Assembly: GCF_050624435.1 (NCBI RefSeq)
Contig: NC_134539.1
Location: forward strand, 41,386,001-41,450,000
Direction of reading: 5' to 3'
DNA: 64,000 nt
From: Tenrec ecaudatus
Taxonomy: Eukaryota; Chordata; Mammalia; Afrosoricida; Tenrecidae
Of this stretch, positions 55,901 through 64,000 are shown in pieces; within the stretch, counting starts at the first letter, position 1, and the number at the start of each line of letters is the position of its first letter. Below the pieces are notes generated by a model. That model saw only the letters and a list, made by a program, of their open reading frames with translations, did not search any database and was not told the DNA's origin. The translations under genes were made by a program, and so were the position numbers.

Positions 55901-56324
55901 AAAGTGCTTCTAGGAGAAAAGGGAATGGTAGAGGATGTGTAGAAATGCAATTTCTCCCGGGAAAGTCAGGAAGAAGCTGGGAGCAAAGACGTGAAGGTGG
56001 TAAAGGAGTAACGTGCCCGACCCGTGTTTACCGCCGGTGGGAGGGGCATCAAGAACTGGATCTGAAGTAAGCTAGTTCAGGGAATGGTAAAGGTAGAAGA
56101 TGGGCTGGGAACAGGGACGGTGCTCAACTTGGGATTTCAAGCTAACCTTGGAATTTAATTAACTTCATGTGTTTAAATAGGGAAAGAAAGCTTTTTACAT
56201 CAAAGTGAGTAGCTTGGCAAATGATTTATTTTTCCCTTTGGGCTATAACTTCTATGTTCTAGTCTTCTCATTGTGTGTCAAGTTTGTATATTTCACCTAA
56301 ATTTTGTTGTTCCCTTTTGTACAG

Positions 56325-56385
56325 AAGTGGTTGGTGGCCTATTTGATGCTAACACAGGTTTACCGGGTCCAAGGCAGACTTGAAA
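56325..56385 (+). other. SMC2 5' UTR in exon 2
   Basis: Follows a pyrimidine-rich acceptor (ttgttcccttttgtacag) and runs 61 bp to the start codon. It contains an upstream ATG at 56346. Confidence 0.8.
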
Positions 56386-56396
56386 ATGCATATTAA
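56346..56396 (+). promoter_or_regulatory. Upstream ORF overlapping the SMC2 start
   Basis: ATG at 56346, 16 codons ([16 protein letters not shown]) and a TAA at 56394-56396, in a different frame and overlapping the main ATG at 56386. Its context is poor (T at -3, C at +4), while the main ATG has A at -3, so leaky scanning is expected. It could lower translation of SMC2. Confidence 0.6.
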
Positions 56397-56553
56397 GTCA
56401 ATCATTCTGGAGGGCTTCAAGTCCTATGCACAGAGGACTGAAGTCAATGGTTTTGACCCCCTCTTCAATGCTATCACTGGCTTAAATGGTAGTGGAAAAT
56501 CCAACATATTGGACTCTATCTGCTTCTTACTGGGTATCTCCAACCTATCGCAG
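56386..56553 (+). CDS. SMC2: SMC2 coding exon 1 (gene exon 2): start and Walker A
   Basis: 56 codons from [10 protein letters not shown] to ISNLSQ, followed by donor cag/gtaaag at 56554. It contains the P-loop [10 protein letters not shown] (residues 31-40), which binds the ATP phosphates, with the invariant lysine at residue 38. A longer open frame reading past the donor into the intron is an artefact. Confidence 0.97.
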
Positions 56554-59500
56554 GTAAAGTATAAACTTTACAATTTAGGTGAATTTGAGGTTGGGCAAGG
56601 AAGTCGGTCTTACACAGACACGTAAGCAATAATTCTGTCTCTTTTGCTTTAAAGTATTGTGTTTTGCACTTTATGTAAATTATCTTATACCTAACTCCAC
56701 CCTCATAGAGATATGCAGCCTTGGAAACCCACAGGGATGGTTTTACCCTGTCACTTTGGGACACGTTGAGTCAGAATCGACTCAATAGCAGTGAGTTTGA
56801 AGCCTTTAATGTAGTAATATTATCACTTAATTTTCTTAGAAGAGAACTTAGAACCTAAGAAATTTGGTTAAGGCCCATCCTCTTAAGGCACTCTACAACA
56901 CCACCCAAACTCGGGGTGCTTACTTTAAGCAGCATCATTCGAGAGTGTGTACCCCCTGCACTGTAATACTGTTCGAGGCATGACTGCTAATAGGAGTTAG
57001 AAGAGTGGGAGTCCTGGTGCACCTGTGCTCTAAACATTGGTGGGCTGCTAACTGCAAGATAGCAGTTCAAACCCACCAGCTGCTCTTCAGGAGAAAAATG
57101 TGGTTTTCTGAACCCATAAAGGTTTGCAGTCTCAAAAATGTGAGGAACATTCCTGTTCTGACCTTTATCAGTTAGCTGTGAGTCCAAATCCACTCAAAGG
57201 CAGTGGGCTTGGTTCTGGTGCCGTTAAAAGTCCCAGTGGTGGAAAGTGCTTAGCTGTGAACCAAAATGTTCATGATTCCAATCTGCTGGAGAGAGTTTCC
57301 ATATGATTTATAGCCTTGGAAACGGTAAAGGACATTCCTACTGTAACTCTATAGAGCCCTGGTGGATTAGTGATACATGTTGAGCTGCTAAAGGCAAGGT
57401 CAGCAGTTTGAAACCACCAGCTGTTCTTCTGGAGAAAGGCAAGACTGTCTACTCTGAAACTCACAGGGACCATTCTACCCTGCCTTACAGGGTTATTATG
57501 AGTCGGAATCAACTCAATGGCAGTGAGTTTGGTTTTTGGTTTGTTTCTTCCTTTAAATATTTCTAAATAAGAAAAGCCTAAAACTTAATTGAATTGGTGC
57601 CTTAGAATTGTGGTGTTAGTGAACAGTATTGAATATAGACTGCCAGAAAAACAAATCCAACTATTTGGGGAGAAGAACAGCTTCTTAAAGAATGCTCCTT
57701 AGAGGGGAAGAAGGCAATACTTTGCTCATATACTTCAGACCTGTTATCAGAAGGGACTGACTGCCTGGAGAAAGCCATCATGCTTGGTCAAGTAGTAAGT
57801 CAGCAAAAAAGATGGATTAACACAGTGGATACAATCATGGGTTCAGGCATAACAATGATTATGAAGATGGCACAGGACCAGACAAACTTTCTCTCTGTTG
57901 TACATAAGATCACTGACTTAGAACCAAGGCAGGGGCAATTAACAACAGCAACAACAAACCTGCCTAACAGACTTTTGTTAAGAAATGGTAGAAAATGATT
58001 CTGCTCAGGTTTGACGAGGTCCTGTACAGAAAGGTACCCAATATAGATTGCCTATTTTCCATGCCACAGATGTAATATTTATTCTTGATGTAATATAATT
58101 GGGTTTGTACTTGATGTCTTTTTTTATTTTAGGTTCGGGCTTCTAATTTACAAGATTTAGTTTATAAGAATGGGCAGGCTGGTATTACCAAAGCCTCAGT
58201 GTCAATCACTTTTGATAATTCAGACAAAAAACAAAGTCCTTTGGGATTTGAAGTTCATGATGAAATCACAATAACAAGACAGGTAAGTGCCTACTAACAT
58301 ACCCATTTTAGCCATATAGTTGTACAATCTTATAAAGTTCTTGCAGTTGATGTTTAATTGCTTCCAGTTCTTTCACTTTCCTATTTAACTTTTTACAAAT
58401 GCATGATGCCTAAATTGAGTGTACACTGCCAGAAATTTATGATGTACCAGCATTTGTCTTCTTACCACATGATTGAAATTTATTTCTTTCACTGTAGGTG
58501 CTGCACGCTATTCATACTAAGATTAGAGAATTCATGGCACATTAAAAATTCACATCAAATTTCCTTAAAATCACTATTTTTACAGCCATTATCACTAAGT
58601 CACGCTCCTACCACATTTATAGTTTGCTTTTTTTTTTTAATGCAGGGCTTAAAATCCATTGCTACCAAGACAATTTCAACTCAAAGCAACTTTATGTAAG
58701 ATTTTCAAAGCTGTAATCTATATGGGAGCAAACAGCCTTGTCTTTGTCCTGCAGAATAGCGTATGGCAGTGAACCCCTCGCCCTGTGGTTAGCAGTCCAA
58801 AGCTTACCCAGCAGTGCCACCAGGCTCCTTTTCTGCACCATATAGCTATTGCTTTATTTTCTTCCTCATAATCACACCATGTTTTCAGTTAGGAAGGTTT
58901 TTAATTCTGTTCTGGTTTACTTGCTGTTTTAGCATGATGCCACAGGTTTTTGTTTTGTTTTATTTTCTATCTTAATATGGCCACTAATTTAAAAACCAAC
59001 AAAAAACGTTGAGTAGGTTGGGACAGGATTCTGTTGTCCTCCCAGGCTTCTATCACCCTTAAGGAATTGCCACTCCATTTGCCCCTAATTTACCTAGTTA
59101 TTTTTGTCCTCATTCTGTCCATCTCTCAACCTGTATCTTGTCCCAAACTGGATTAATGAAGACCTTGTCAAGTTATTTATGAGTAGTATACTAGGTCGTT
59201 TGTCAAAAATATGTGAATACATGAACACTGACCTAATAATCCAGTTAGATAAAGAATTGAAACAAAGCTTCCCCCCAATATTTATTAAGATTTTGAGAAT
59301 TCTGAGTGCACCAGGATAAACAGATTGAAAGAAGAATGAATAACGTTTTGCATATAAAGACCTTAACAATGTGTTGGTTCAGGCTGGCACACGTAGCTGA
59401 CAATGTAAATACTGCACTAGGAGTATAAAGAAGCTGAGCTCTGGCTGGGTTGTAGTTAATCCATGCTGAAGGTGGGGAGTCACTTTAGAATTTTGACCAG

Positions 59501-59723
59501 GATTGCCATCAAGGCCACTTGTCTTTAGTTTGGGACCTCTTTTCCTATTAAAAATCAAGGAGTAGGGTGGGTGAGGTGGGGCCAGAGGAGTTAGCTTTAA
59601 GTATGGGGGGAAATGCAGAAAGCTCATTACCAGAGATAGAAAATGTGTTTCACACATACTTGGAAGCATAAAGCCTGAATTGGCCCTAACTTAGTTCAAT
59701 GTAGACACCGTTGGGTGCTTATC

Positions 59724-59787
<64 letters not shown>

Positions 59788-62700
59788 GCAGAAGACTGTG
59801 GATGGCAGTGGAAGCCCAGGTGGATTTGCAGTGTCAGATTAAGCCTCTGGCCGTGATTCAGAGCTGTGAATAGCCTTGCTGTCAGTCATCATTGTACAGC
59901 ACTGTGGCAGACACAGTTGAAGTTAAAACTACCATGTGCTCTTCCTGTTAACCCATTTTAATTTGTTCAAGTTTTTAATATTTTATATTTGTTTTTCATT
60001 AGAGATTTCTCTGCTTTGTCGTTATTAAGGTCTTTTATTTATTTTGGTTAGTATGTTCTGTATATGAATTACTGGGCAGGTAAATTGATAGAGTCAGTAA
60101 ACTTTAGTAACTACCAGGGGACAGGGCAGGGGAGGTTGGGAGGAAATGGGGACCTAACAGCAGAAAATGTTCTAAAATTGATTATGGGAGTGATTGTACA
60201 GCTCTTAATATGAATGAACTATTGAATTGTATAATATATGTATTAGATGCTAATAAAAACCATACACACACACACACACCCAGCCAGACAAGGAAATTTA
60301 TTATCTTTGCACAAGATGTATATATATTGTATCACTTAAAAAATTTTTTTAAATTTTCATTCTAGGTGGTTATTGGTGGCAGAAATAAGTATTTAATCAA
60401 TGGAGTAAATGCAAACAACACTCGGGTGCAAGATCTCTTCTGTTCTGTTGGCCTTAATGTTAACAACCCTCACTTTCTTATTATGCAGGTATATTTTGAT
60501 TGTGGTCATTATAGAATCATTAGAATTGGTGAAGTTCTTTGTTGGATTGGGTTTTTTTTTCTTAATTTACCAATATACTGGTGTTTTGGCCCCTGTTTAT
60601 AAATGTTGTCTAATTACTTAAATTGATGGAATTTGGAGATACATCTAGAACTAACTTTTTTTTAACACTTACCTTCATATTAAAAGAACAGTTTATGCTC
60701 ATAATTTTTTAATTCCTGTAAAATGCTGAATTAAAGAATCTTAGTATTTCAAGTTATATTAAAGTTTCAATAATTGTTTTTTTAAGAGGTTTAATGAAAA
60801 AAGTTGACGTTTCATCCTCATATTATTTTACTAGACCCATACAGCTACCCTTAGAAAAACCATAACATAATCCATGACAGGATGATGAGGTTCAAAATTT
60901 TTTTTTCACTAAATCTAAGGTTAAAAGCTGAAAATGTCTTTCAAATACATTTAAATTCTAAAAGCTGGCTGTATTTTCCTTTTGGTGAGGGGGTGGGGCA
61001 AAAGGTTAATGACTTAGTTAATGTTTTCTGGCATTGAAGTTAAGCATTTTATTTAATGCCTAGAGGTATGTCATGTACTTCTTTGATGACTGCCATTCCT
61101 AAAAATCAAGATGTTAAATAATTGCCTCAGTTATCTAGTGCTCCTATCATAGATATACCGGAAGTTCATGACTTTCACAAACAAATTTATATTCTTACAG
61201 TTTAGGAGGCAAGAAGTTCAAATTCAGAGTGCCAACTATAGAAGTCTTTCTCTTTCACTTGGTGTAAGAGGAAGGTCCTTGTCTTGTTAGCTTCTACTTT
61301 CTGGTCCCTTAGATATCTACATGTATCTTGGTATATTTTATCGCTTCTCTCTTCTACTCCCTTCCTTGTTATCTCATATCTTAAAAGAAATTGACTCTAG
61401 ATATAACCTATGCAAATTCTCCTTCATTCACAAAGCAGGATTTTGTCCTCAACAAGGACAACTCATTCTCAAATGGGATAGAACCACAGATGTAGAGGTT
61501 AGGATTAACAACAATATTTTGGGAGGACATAATCCAATCTAGAACATCTCACACTTTAAAACCCTTGCCAAAAAATTCTGCCTAGGAGTCAATTTTGACT
61601 CAAGAGACCCTCTCCCTACCCATTGCCATCAAGTTGATGCTGACTCCATGGAAAGTTTTGTAAATCTGAATGGGAGAAAACATACAAGGTGTGTAAATCT
61701 ATGTGGGAGAAGCCGTACTTATCTTTCCCCTGTGGGTTAGAACTGCCAAACTTGTAGTTAACAGTGCAATGCTTGCTCAACAGTGCCACGGGGCTCTTTA
61801 GGGAAGAGTAAAACTACTCCCTAGGGTATCCAGGTTATAACTGACCTCTGCCTTTATGGTAGTAGAAAAGCACACTTTTGCCCTGTGCAGTGGTGGTTGA
61901 GTTCAAACAGTTGACCTTAGCACAATGTGTAACCAACTACACCACTTCGTAGCCTTATCTACCCTGTACTCATCGAGTGTCTCCCCCCTATAATTCTTCC
62001 CTCAGTCACATAAATAGTCAACCCATCACAACATTCTCAAAGTCTTAGTCTACTCCATGTCCCCAAATACAATTTTTCAAAACATCTGAATACAATAATT
62101 AAGGGTTTCATTGTAGCTGTACACTATCTGAGCCATAATTCCTCTTCATTTGTTAATTCGTGACTTATAGTATACAAGTCATCTGCTTCCAAAATGCAAT
62201 GGTGGAGCAAGCCAGGTACAAAGTAAATATTTTCATTATAAAAGGGAAATATTAGAAGAAGGGATAAGGCACCAACCAAGTCCAGAACCCATTAGAACAG
62301 TATATATTATGTCTTGAGTCTGTTTTACCATCCAATTTCTCATACTGTCTGGATGGTAACCCTACATTTCAGACTCTGAATATGGGCCATGACCTCTGTA
62401 TTCTAGGTTGAGGCCTGAGAAATAATGTAGCGGACATATCTTTAGGCTACACAAAGTGAGGGATAGGCCAGCTCTCTTCTGCCCAAAGATGAATCTTAAG
62501 GGAAAGAGTTCACACGTTTCTTCCCTTCAACTTTTTTCTTTCTGCCCTATTCTGACACCAATTCTCCCTCCTTGCATAGTACTCTTCTTGGGTAACGTTG
62601 CAGTGGCCACACCCAACTCTGCAGGCGGTGAAATGTTACGGATACATTTTCTTTTGTCCACAGCTTTTCCTTCTCAGGCACATCTCTCTTTGCTCCTCTC

Positions 62701-63533
62701 ATAGTTCTTTGGCTCTGCTTTAAAAAACATAGATTTCTCACTGTTTGGGAGGCTAGTCCAAAATCAGAGTACCAGCTCTGGGGGTAGACTTTGTTAGTTC
62801 TGGAGTCTTTGTCTTAACAGCTTCTGCATCCTGGTTCTTCATGTGTCTTGGCATCTGCTTTTCCCTATCTTCCCTATTTTCTTGTGTAATAACTTTCATA
62901 GCTCAAAAGAGATTGATGCAAGATATTCTTTATACTAATCTTGCCTCATCATACAAAGATAGTCTATGCCTAAATGGAACTATAACTACAGAATAAAGGT
63001 TAGGATTTACAACACATTTTCAGAGGAGACAATTCAATCCATAATTGTAATTCCATTAAAATTTATATGCCCATTTTAGAAATAGATGTTTATACAGCAA
63101 TAATACTGCTTTATGCTACACTAGTTAACTCTGAGTTAACGTATCATTTAAAAAATTATATTGTTTAATAACTTTGTTTCATTAGATTTGTATCACTGTC
63201 AATGAGAAACTGATTAGAAATCCTAAAATTGTAGGATATCCTTGGTCTCAAATTTAACATACATGTTTTCATGTAAGTACAATAAAGAACTTACAAAAAT
63301 TGATTTATTAGGATGTTGTTACTGTTAGCTGCTGTCCAATGGGTCCTTTACTTCAGAAAACCCCATGTGATAGTAGGATTGGTCCCCTGTGATCCACGTA
63401 TAAGAAGCATACTACTTTACTTAAGAGTTAGGCCCTTGGGTTTCATTTTATGCTATTTGCCACCGTTGTAGTAAGTGTGTCCTTTTGCTTTCAGGGTCGA
63501 ATTACAAAAGTATTGAACATGAAACCTCCAGAG
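56386..63533 (+). CDS. SMC2: SMC2, condensin core ATPase subunit (5' four coding exons, runs off window)
   Basis: Join of 56386-56553, 58133-58282, 60366-60488 and 63495-63533, all phase 0, giving residues 1-160 of about 1,200. SMC2 pairs with SMC4 in condensin I and II, binds and hydrolyses ATP at its head, and compacts mitotic chromosomes. The N-terminal head is present: [20 protein letters not shown], Walker A GLNGSGKS (about residues 32-39), [10 protein letters not shown], and the run to [20 protein letters not shown]. The coiled coil, hinge, signature motif and Walker B lie beyond the right edge. The sequence matches mammalian SMC2 as I remember it almost residue for residue, with no stop or frameshift, so the gene looks intact. 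The start is fixed by the family N-terminus MHIK. The in-frame TTG two codons earlier is not a start. Confidence 0.97.
56700..56799 (+). mobile_element. SINE, 5'-truncated
   Basis: Forward tail half: gatatgcagccttggaaacc, gggatggttttaccctgtca and gagtcagaatcgactcaata. SMC2 intron. Confidence 0.8.
57009..57218 (+). mobile_element. AfroSINE-type SINE, near full length
   Basis: Forward copy: gggagtcctggtgcacctgt, gggctgctaactgcaagata, gttcaaacccaccagctgct, gtttgcagtctcaaaaatgt and ccactcaaaggcagtgggct. First of three consecutive forward SINEs. Confidence 0.85.
57230..57351 (+). mobile_element. AfroSINE-type SINE, partial
   Basis: Forward copy: aagtcccagtggtggaaagt, gcttagctgtgaaccaaaat, agccttggaaacggtaaagg, ending abruptly at ctgtaactc where the next SINE starts. 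Confidence 0.75.
57352..57543 (+). mobile_element. AfroSINE-type SINE, full length
   Basis: Forward copy with complete order: agagccctggtggattagtg, gttgagctgctaaaggcaag, agcagtttgaaaccaccagc, agggttattatgagtcggaa, tcaactcaatggcagtgagt and ttggtttttggtttg. Starts exactly where the previous copy stops, as if inserted into or fused with it. Confidence 0.88.
57603..57958 (+). mobile_element. RTE LINE 3' end
   Basis: Forward RTE end: tgtggtgttagtgaacagta, tgctccttagaggggaagaa, catcatgcttggtcaagtag, ggcataacaatgattatgaa, gatggcacaggaccagacaa and aattaacaacagcaacaaca. A 72-codon frame here is RTE-derived. Confidence 0.85.
58133..58282 (+). CDS. SMC2: SMC2 coding exon 2 (gene exon 3)
   Basis: 50 codons, residues 57-106, from [20 protein letters not shown] to [10 protein letters not shown]. 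Acceptor ttttag at 58132, donor cag/gtaagt at 58283. Part of the N-terminal ATPase head lobe. Recalled human protein has V where I occurs in ITITRQ, a conservative change. Confidence 0.97.
58648..58829 (-). mobile_element. AfroSINE-type SINE
   Basis: Reverse copy: tttcaactcaaagcaacttt, atgggagcaaacagccttgt, ccctgtggttagcagtccaa and cagtgccaccaggctcc. SMC2 intron. Confidence 0.75.
59726..59786. repeat. (GT)n microsatellite, long
   Basis: About 30 uninterrupted GT units, the longest pure dinucleotide repeat in the window. Probably polymorphic. Confidence 0.98.
60090..60262 (+). mobile_element. L1M-like 3' end
   Basis: Forward: aactaccaggggacagggca, gaaaatgttctaaaattgat, atgggagtgattgtacagct, gaatgaactattgaattgta and gctaataaaaacc. 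A recognisable old L1 3' terminus, followed by an (AC)n tail. Confidence 0.6.
60265..60282. repeat. (AC)n tail
   Basis: Short AC run directly at the end of the L1M-like fragment, a common derivative of LINE A tails. Confidence 0.85.
60366..60488 (+). CDS. SMC2: SMC2 coding exon 3 (gene exon 4)
   Basis: 41 codons, residues 107-147, [20 protein letters not shown] through [11 protein letters not shown]. Acceptor ttctag at 60365, donor cag/gtatat at 60489. The [10 protein letters not shown] region lies near the Q-loop of the SMC head. The glutamine ending this exon is the conserved Q of that loop. Confidence 0.97.
61617..61798 (-). mobile_element. AfroSINE-type SINE inside MaLR fossil
   Basis: Reverse copy: cccattgccatcaagttgat, gggagaagccgtacttatct, ccctgtgggttagaactgcc and cagtgccacggggctct. 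Younger than the MaLR element it interrupts. Confidence 0.75.
61830..61955 (-). mobile_element. SINE fragment
   Basis: Reverse, decayed: gtagtagaaaagcacacttt, gttgagttcaaacagttgac and caactacaccacttcgtagc. Confidence 0.5.
63495..63533 (+). CDS. SMC2: SMC2 coding exon 4 (gene exon 5)
   Basis: A 39-bp microexon-sized exon, 13 codons [13 protein letters not shown] (residues 148-160), too short to stand out as an open frame. Acceptor ctttcag at 63494, donor gag/gtaaga at 63534. It continues the family sequence exactly (next residues expected ILSMIEEAAG, outside the window). Confidence 0.95.
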
Positions 63534-64000
63534 GTAAGAATACTGTTTATGAGTAGTGAATATAGTCATTCTAAATAGCATTTTATTCTTCCAGACAGTT
63601 AATTATTAAATTATGGTCGCATTGTTTGTTTAAGGATTATTTGTAAAGAGTGTTGTTTTATAGTTGGCACTGTCCCATTTATTAAGACAGCTTGATTGTA
63701 CAAAGCATACTTTCTGAGTCAGTATTGCATGAGAATGAAACGCTACTGTAAAAGATTTAAATACTGTGTTCACATGTCGTCAAAGATTGAACATACAAGG
63801 ACTATTTGCGATGCATCCTTCATTCACTACCATCAAGTCGATTCTGACTGTAGTGACTCAATAGGACATGGTAGAAACTGCCCTTAGGAATTGTCAAGCC
63901 TAAATGTTTATGGAAGCCGAAACCATGAATAATTGGAACACAGTGTATAAAGTGTAGATATAAGAAAATTGAAAATGACAAAAAATGAAAGGAAAAACAA
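63534..64000 (+). other. SMC2 intron, truncated by window end
   Basis: Starts with GTAAGA. The acceptor is outside the window. It contains a partial reversed SINE. Confidence 0.85.
63820..63925 (-). mobile_element. SINE, partial
   Basis: Reverse tail part: cattcactaccatcaagtcg, gattctgactgtagtgactc and ggtagaaactgcccttagga. The head end is absent. Confidence 0.7.

Larger units (their letters stand above)
56554..58132 (+). other. SMC2 intron after coding exon 1
   Basis: 1579 bp, GT at 56554 and AG at 58131-58132. More than half is SINE and RTE sequence, all in the sense orientation. Confidence 0.93.
58283..60365 (+). other. SMC2 intron after coding exon 2
   Basis: 2083 bp, GT at 58283 and AG at 60364-60365. 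It contains a reversed SINE, a long GT repeat and an L1M-like 3' end. Confidence 0.93.
61126..63046 (-). mobile_element. MaLR-type (ERVL-MaLR) endogenous element, fossil
   Basis: Reverse-oriented element of about 1.9 kb including later inserts. It has two related LTRs in the same orientation, 61126-61550 and 62720-63046, sharing agtttaggaggc / tgtttgggaggc, the gtccttgtcttg-type segment, and gaggttaggattaacaaca / aaggttaggatttacaaca. The far right reads caattcaatccataa, the reverse of an MLT1-like TTATGGATTGAATTG start. The internal part (about 61970-62720) resembles MaLR internal sequence. It is old, broken and non-coding, carries later SINE insertions, and lies antisense to SMC2. Confidence 0.7.
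60489..63494 (+). other. SMC2 intron after coding exon 3
   Basis: 3006 bp, GT at 60489 and AG at 63493-63494. It holds a reversed MaLR-type fossil and SINEs. 60490-61125 has no recognised repeat. Confidence 0.93.

Noticed and set aside
55452-55901. 149-codon minus-strand frame in the CpG island, with a 142-codon + frame overlapping it
   Set aside because: GC-rich DNA lacks stop codons by chance. Both overlap the SMC2 promoter and have no recognisable domain.
56380-56385. SMC2 start two codons earlier at TTG
   Set aside because: Not a vertebrate start codon. The family N-terminus is MHIK, at the ATG at 56386 with A at -3.
56554-56625. Continuation of the SMC2 open frame past residue 56
   Set aside because: The frame reads through a GT donor. 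The family sequence continues exactly at the exon starting 58133, so this part is intron.

Overview
This is a mammalian nuclear window, about 54 kb of intergenic DNA followed by the promoter and 5' end of one gene, SMC2 (condensin core ATPase), on the + strand. No prokaryotic operon, CRISPR array or intact tRNA/rRNA gene is visible. The repeats point to an afrotherian, most likely a tenrec such as Echinops telfairi. There are many AfroSINE-type tRNA-derived SINEs whose 3' tail matches the 3' end of the RTE LINE, at least ten RTE copies, and an L1 3' UTR family ending AATAAAATGATT. A SPIN-type hAT element with a perfect 8-bp target-site duplication is the most telling, because among afrotherians SPIN is known from tenrecs. 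Family names were recognised by eye and from memory, not by database search.

Layout. 1-2.4 kb: no recognisable gene. 2.4-3.3 kb: an RTE fragment split by an LTR-like insert. 3.3-18.4 kb: scattered SINEs, RTE and L1 fragments, MIR and L2 relics. 18.7-21.6 kb: repeat-poor and AT-rich. 21.6-26.1 kb: two solo-LTR-like fossils, a U6 snRNA retropseudogene with a 15-bp target duplication, and two RTE pieces in opposite orientation. 26.1-31.3 kb: mostly unassigned, then two L1 3' UTR insertions in opposite orientation. 31.3-43 kb: repeat-poor, with one more LTR-like fossil and a small L1 insertion bounded by perfect 14-bp duplications. 43-48.4 kb: a three-layer nest (old L1 ORF2, interrupted by a near-full-length RTE, interrupted by a younger L1 3' UTR). 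48.5-53.8 kb: SINEs, the 5' part of another RTE, and the SPIN copy.

About 54.78-55.9 kb is a CpG-island promoter with GC boxes, CRE-like, CCAAT, ETS and E2F-like motifs and a CHR-like hexamer. Four coding exons of SMC2 follow (56386-56553, 58133-58282, 60366-60488, 63495-63533). All have GT/AG borders and phase 0 junctions, and together they encode the first 160 residues including the Walker A motif. The gene runs off the right edge. Its introns hold more SINEs, an RTE 3' end, a long GT repeat and a reverse-oriented MaLR-type fossil with both LTRs.

I see no new protein-coding system. Most of the longer open frames lie inside repeats or the CpG island. The most informative structures are the datable nested insertions, the SPIN element, the tailless U6 copy, and the SMC2 promoter and upstream ORF.
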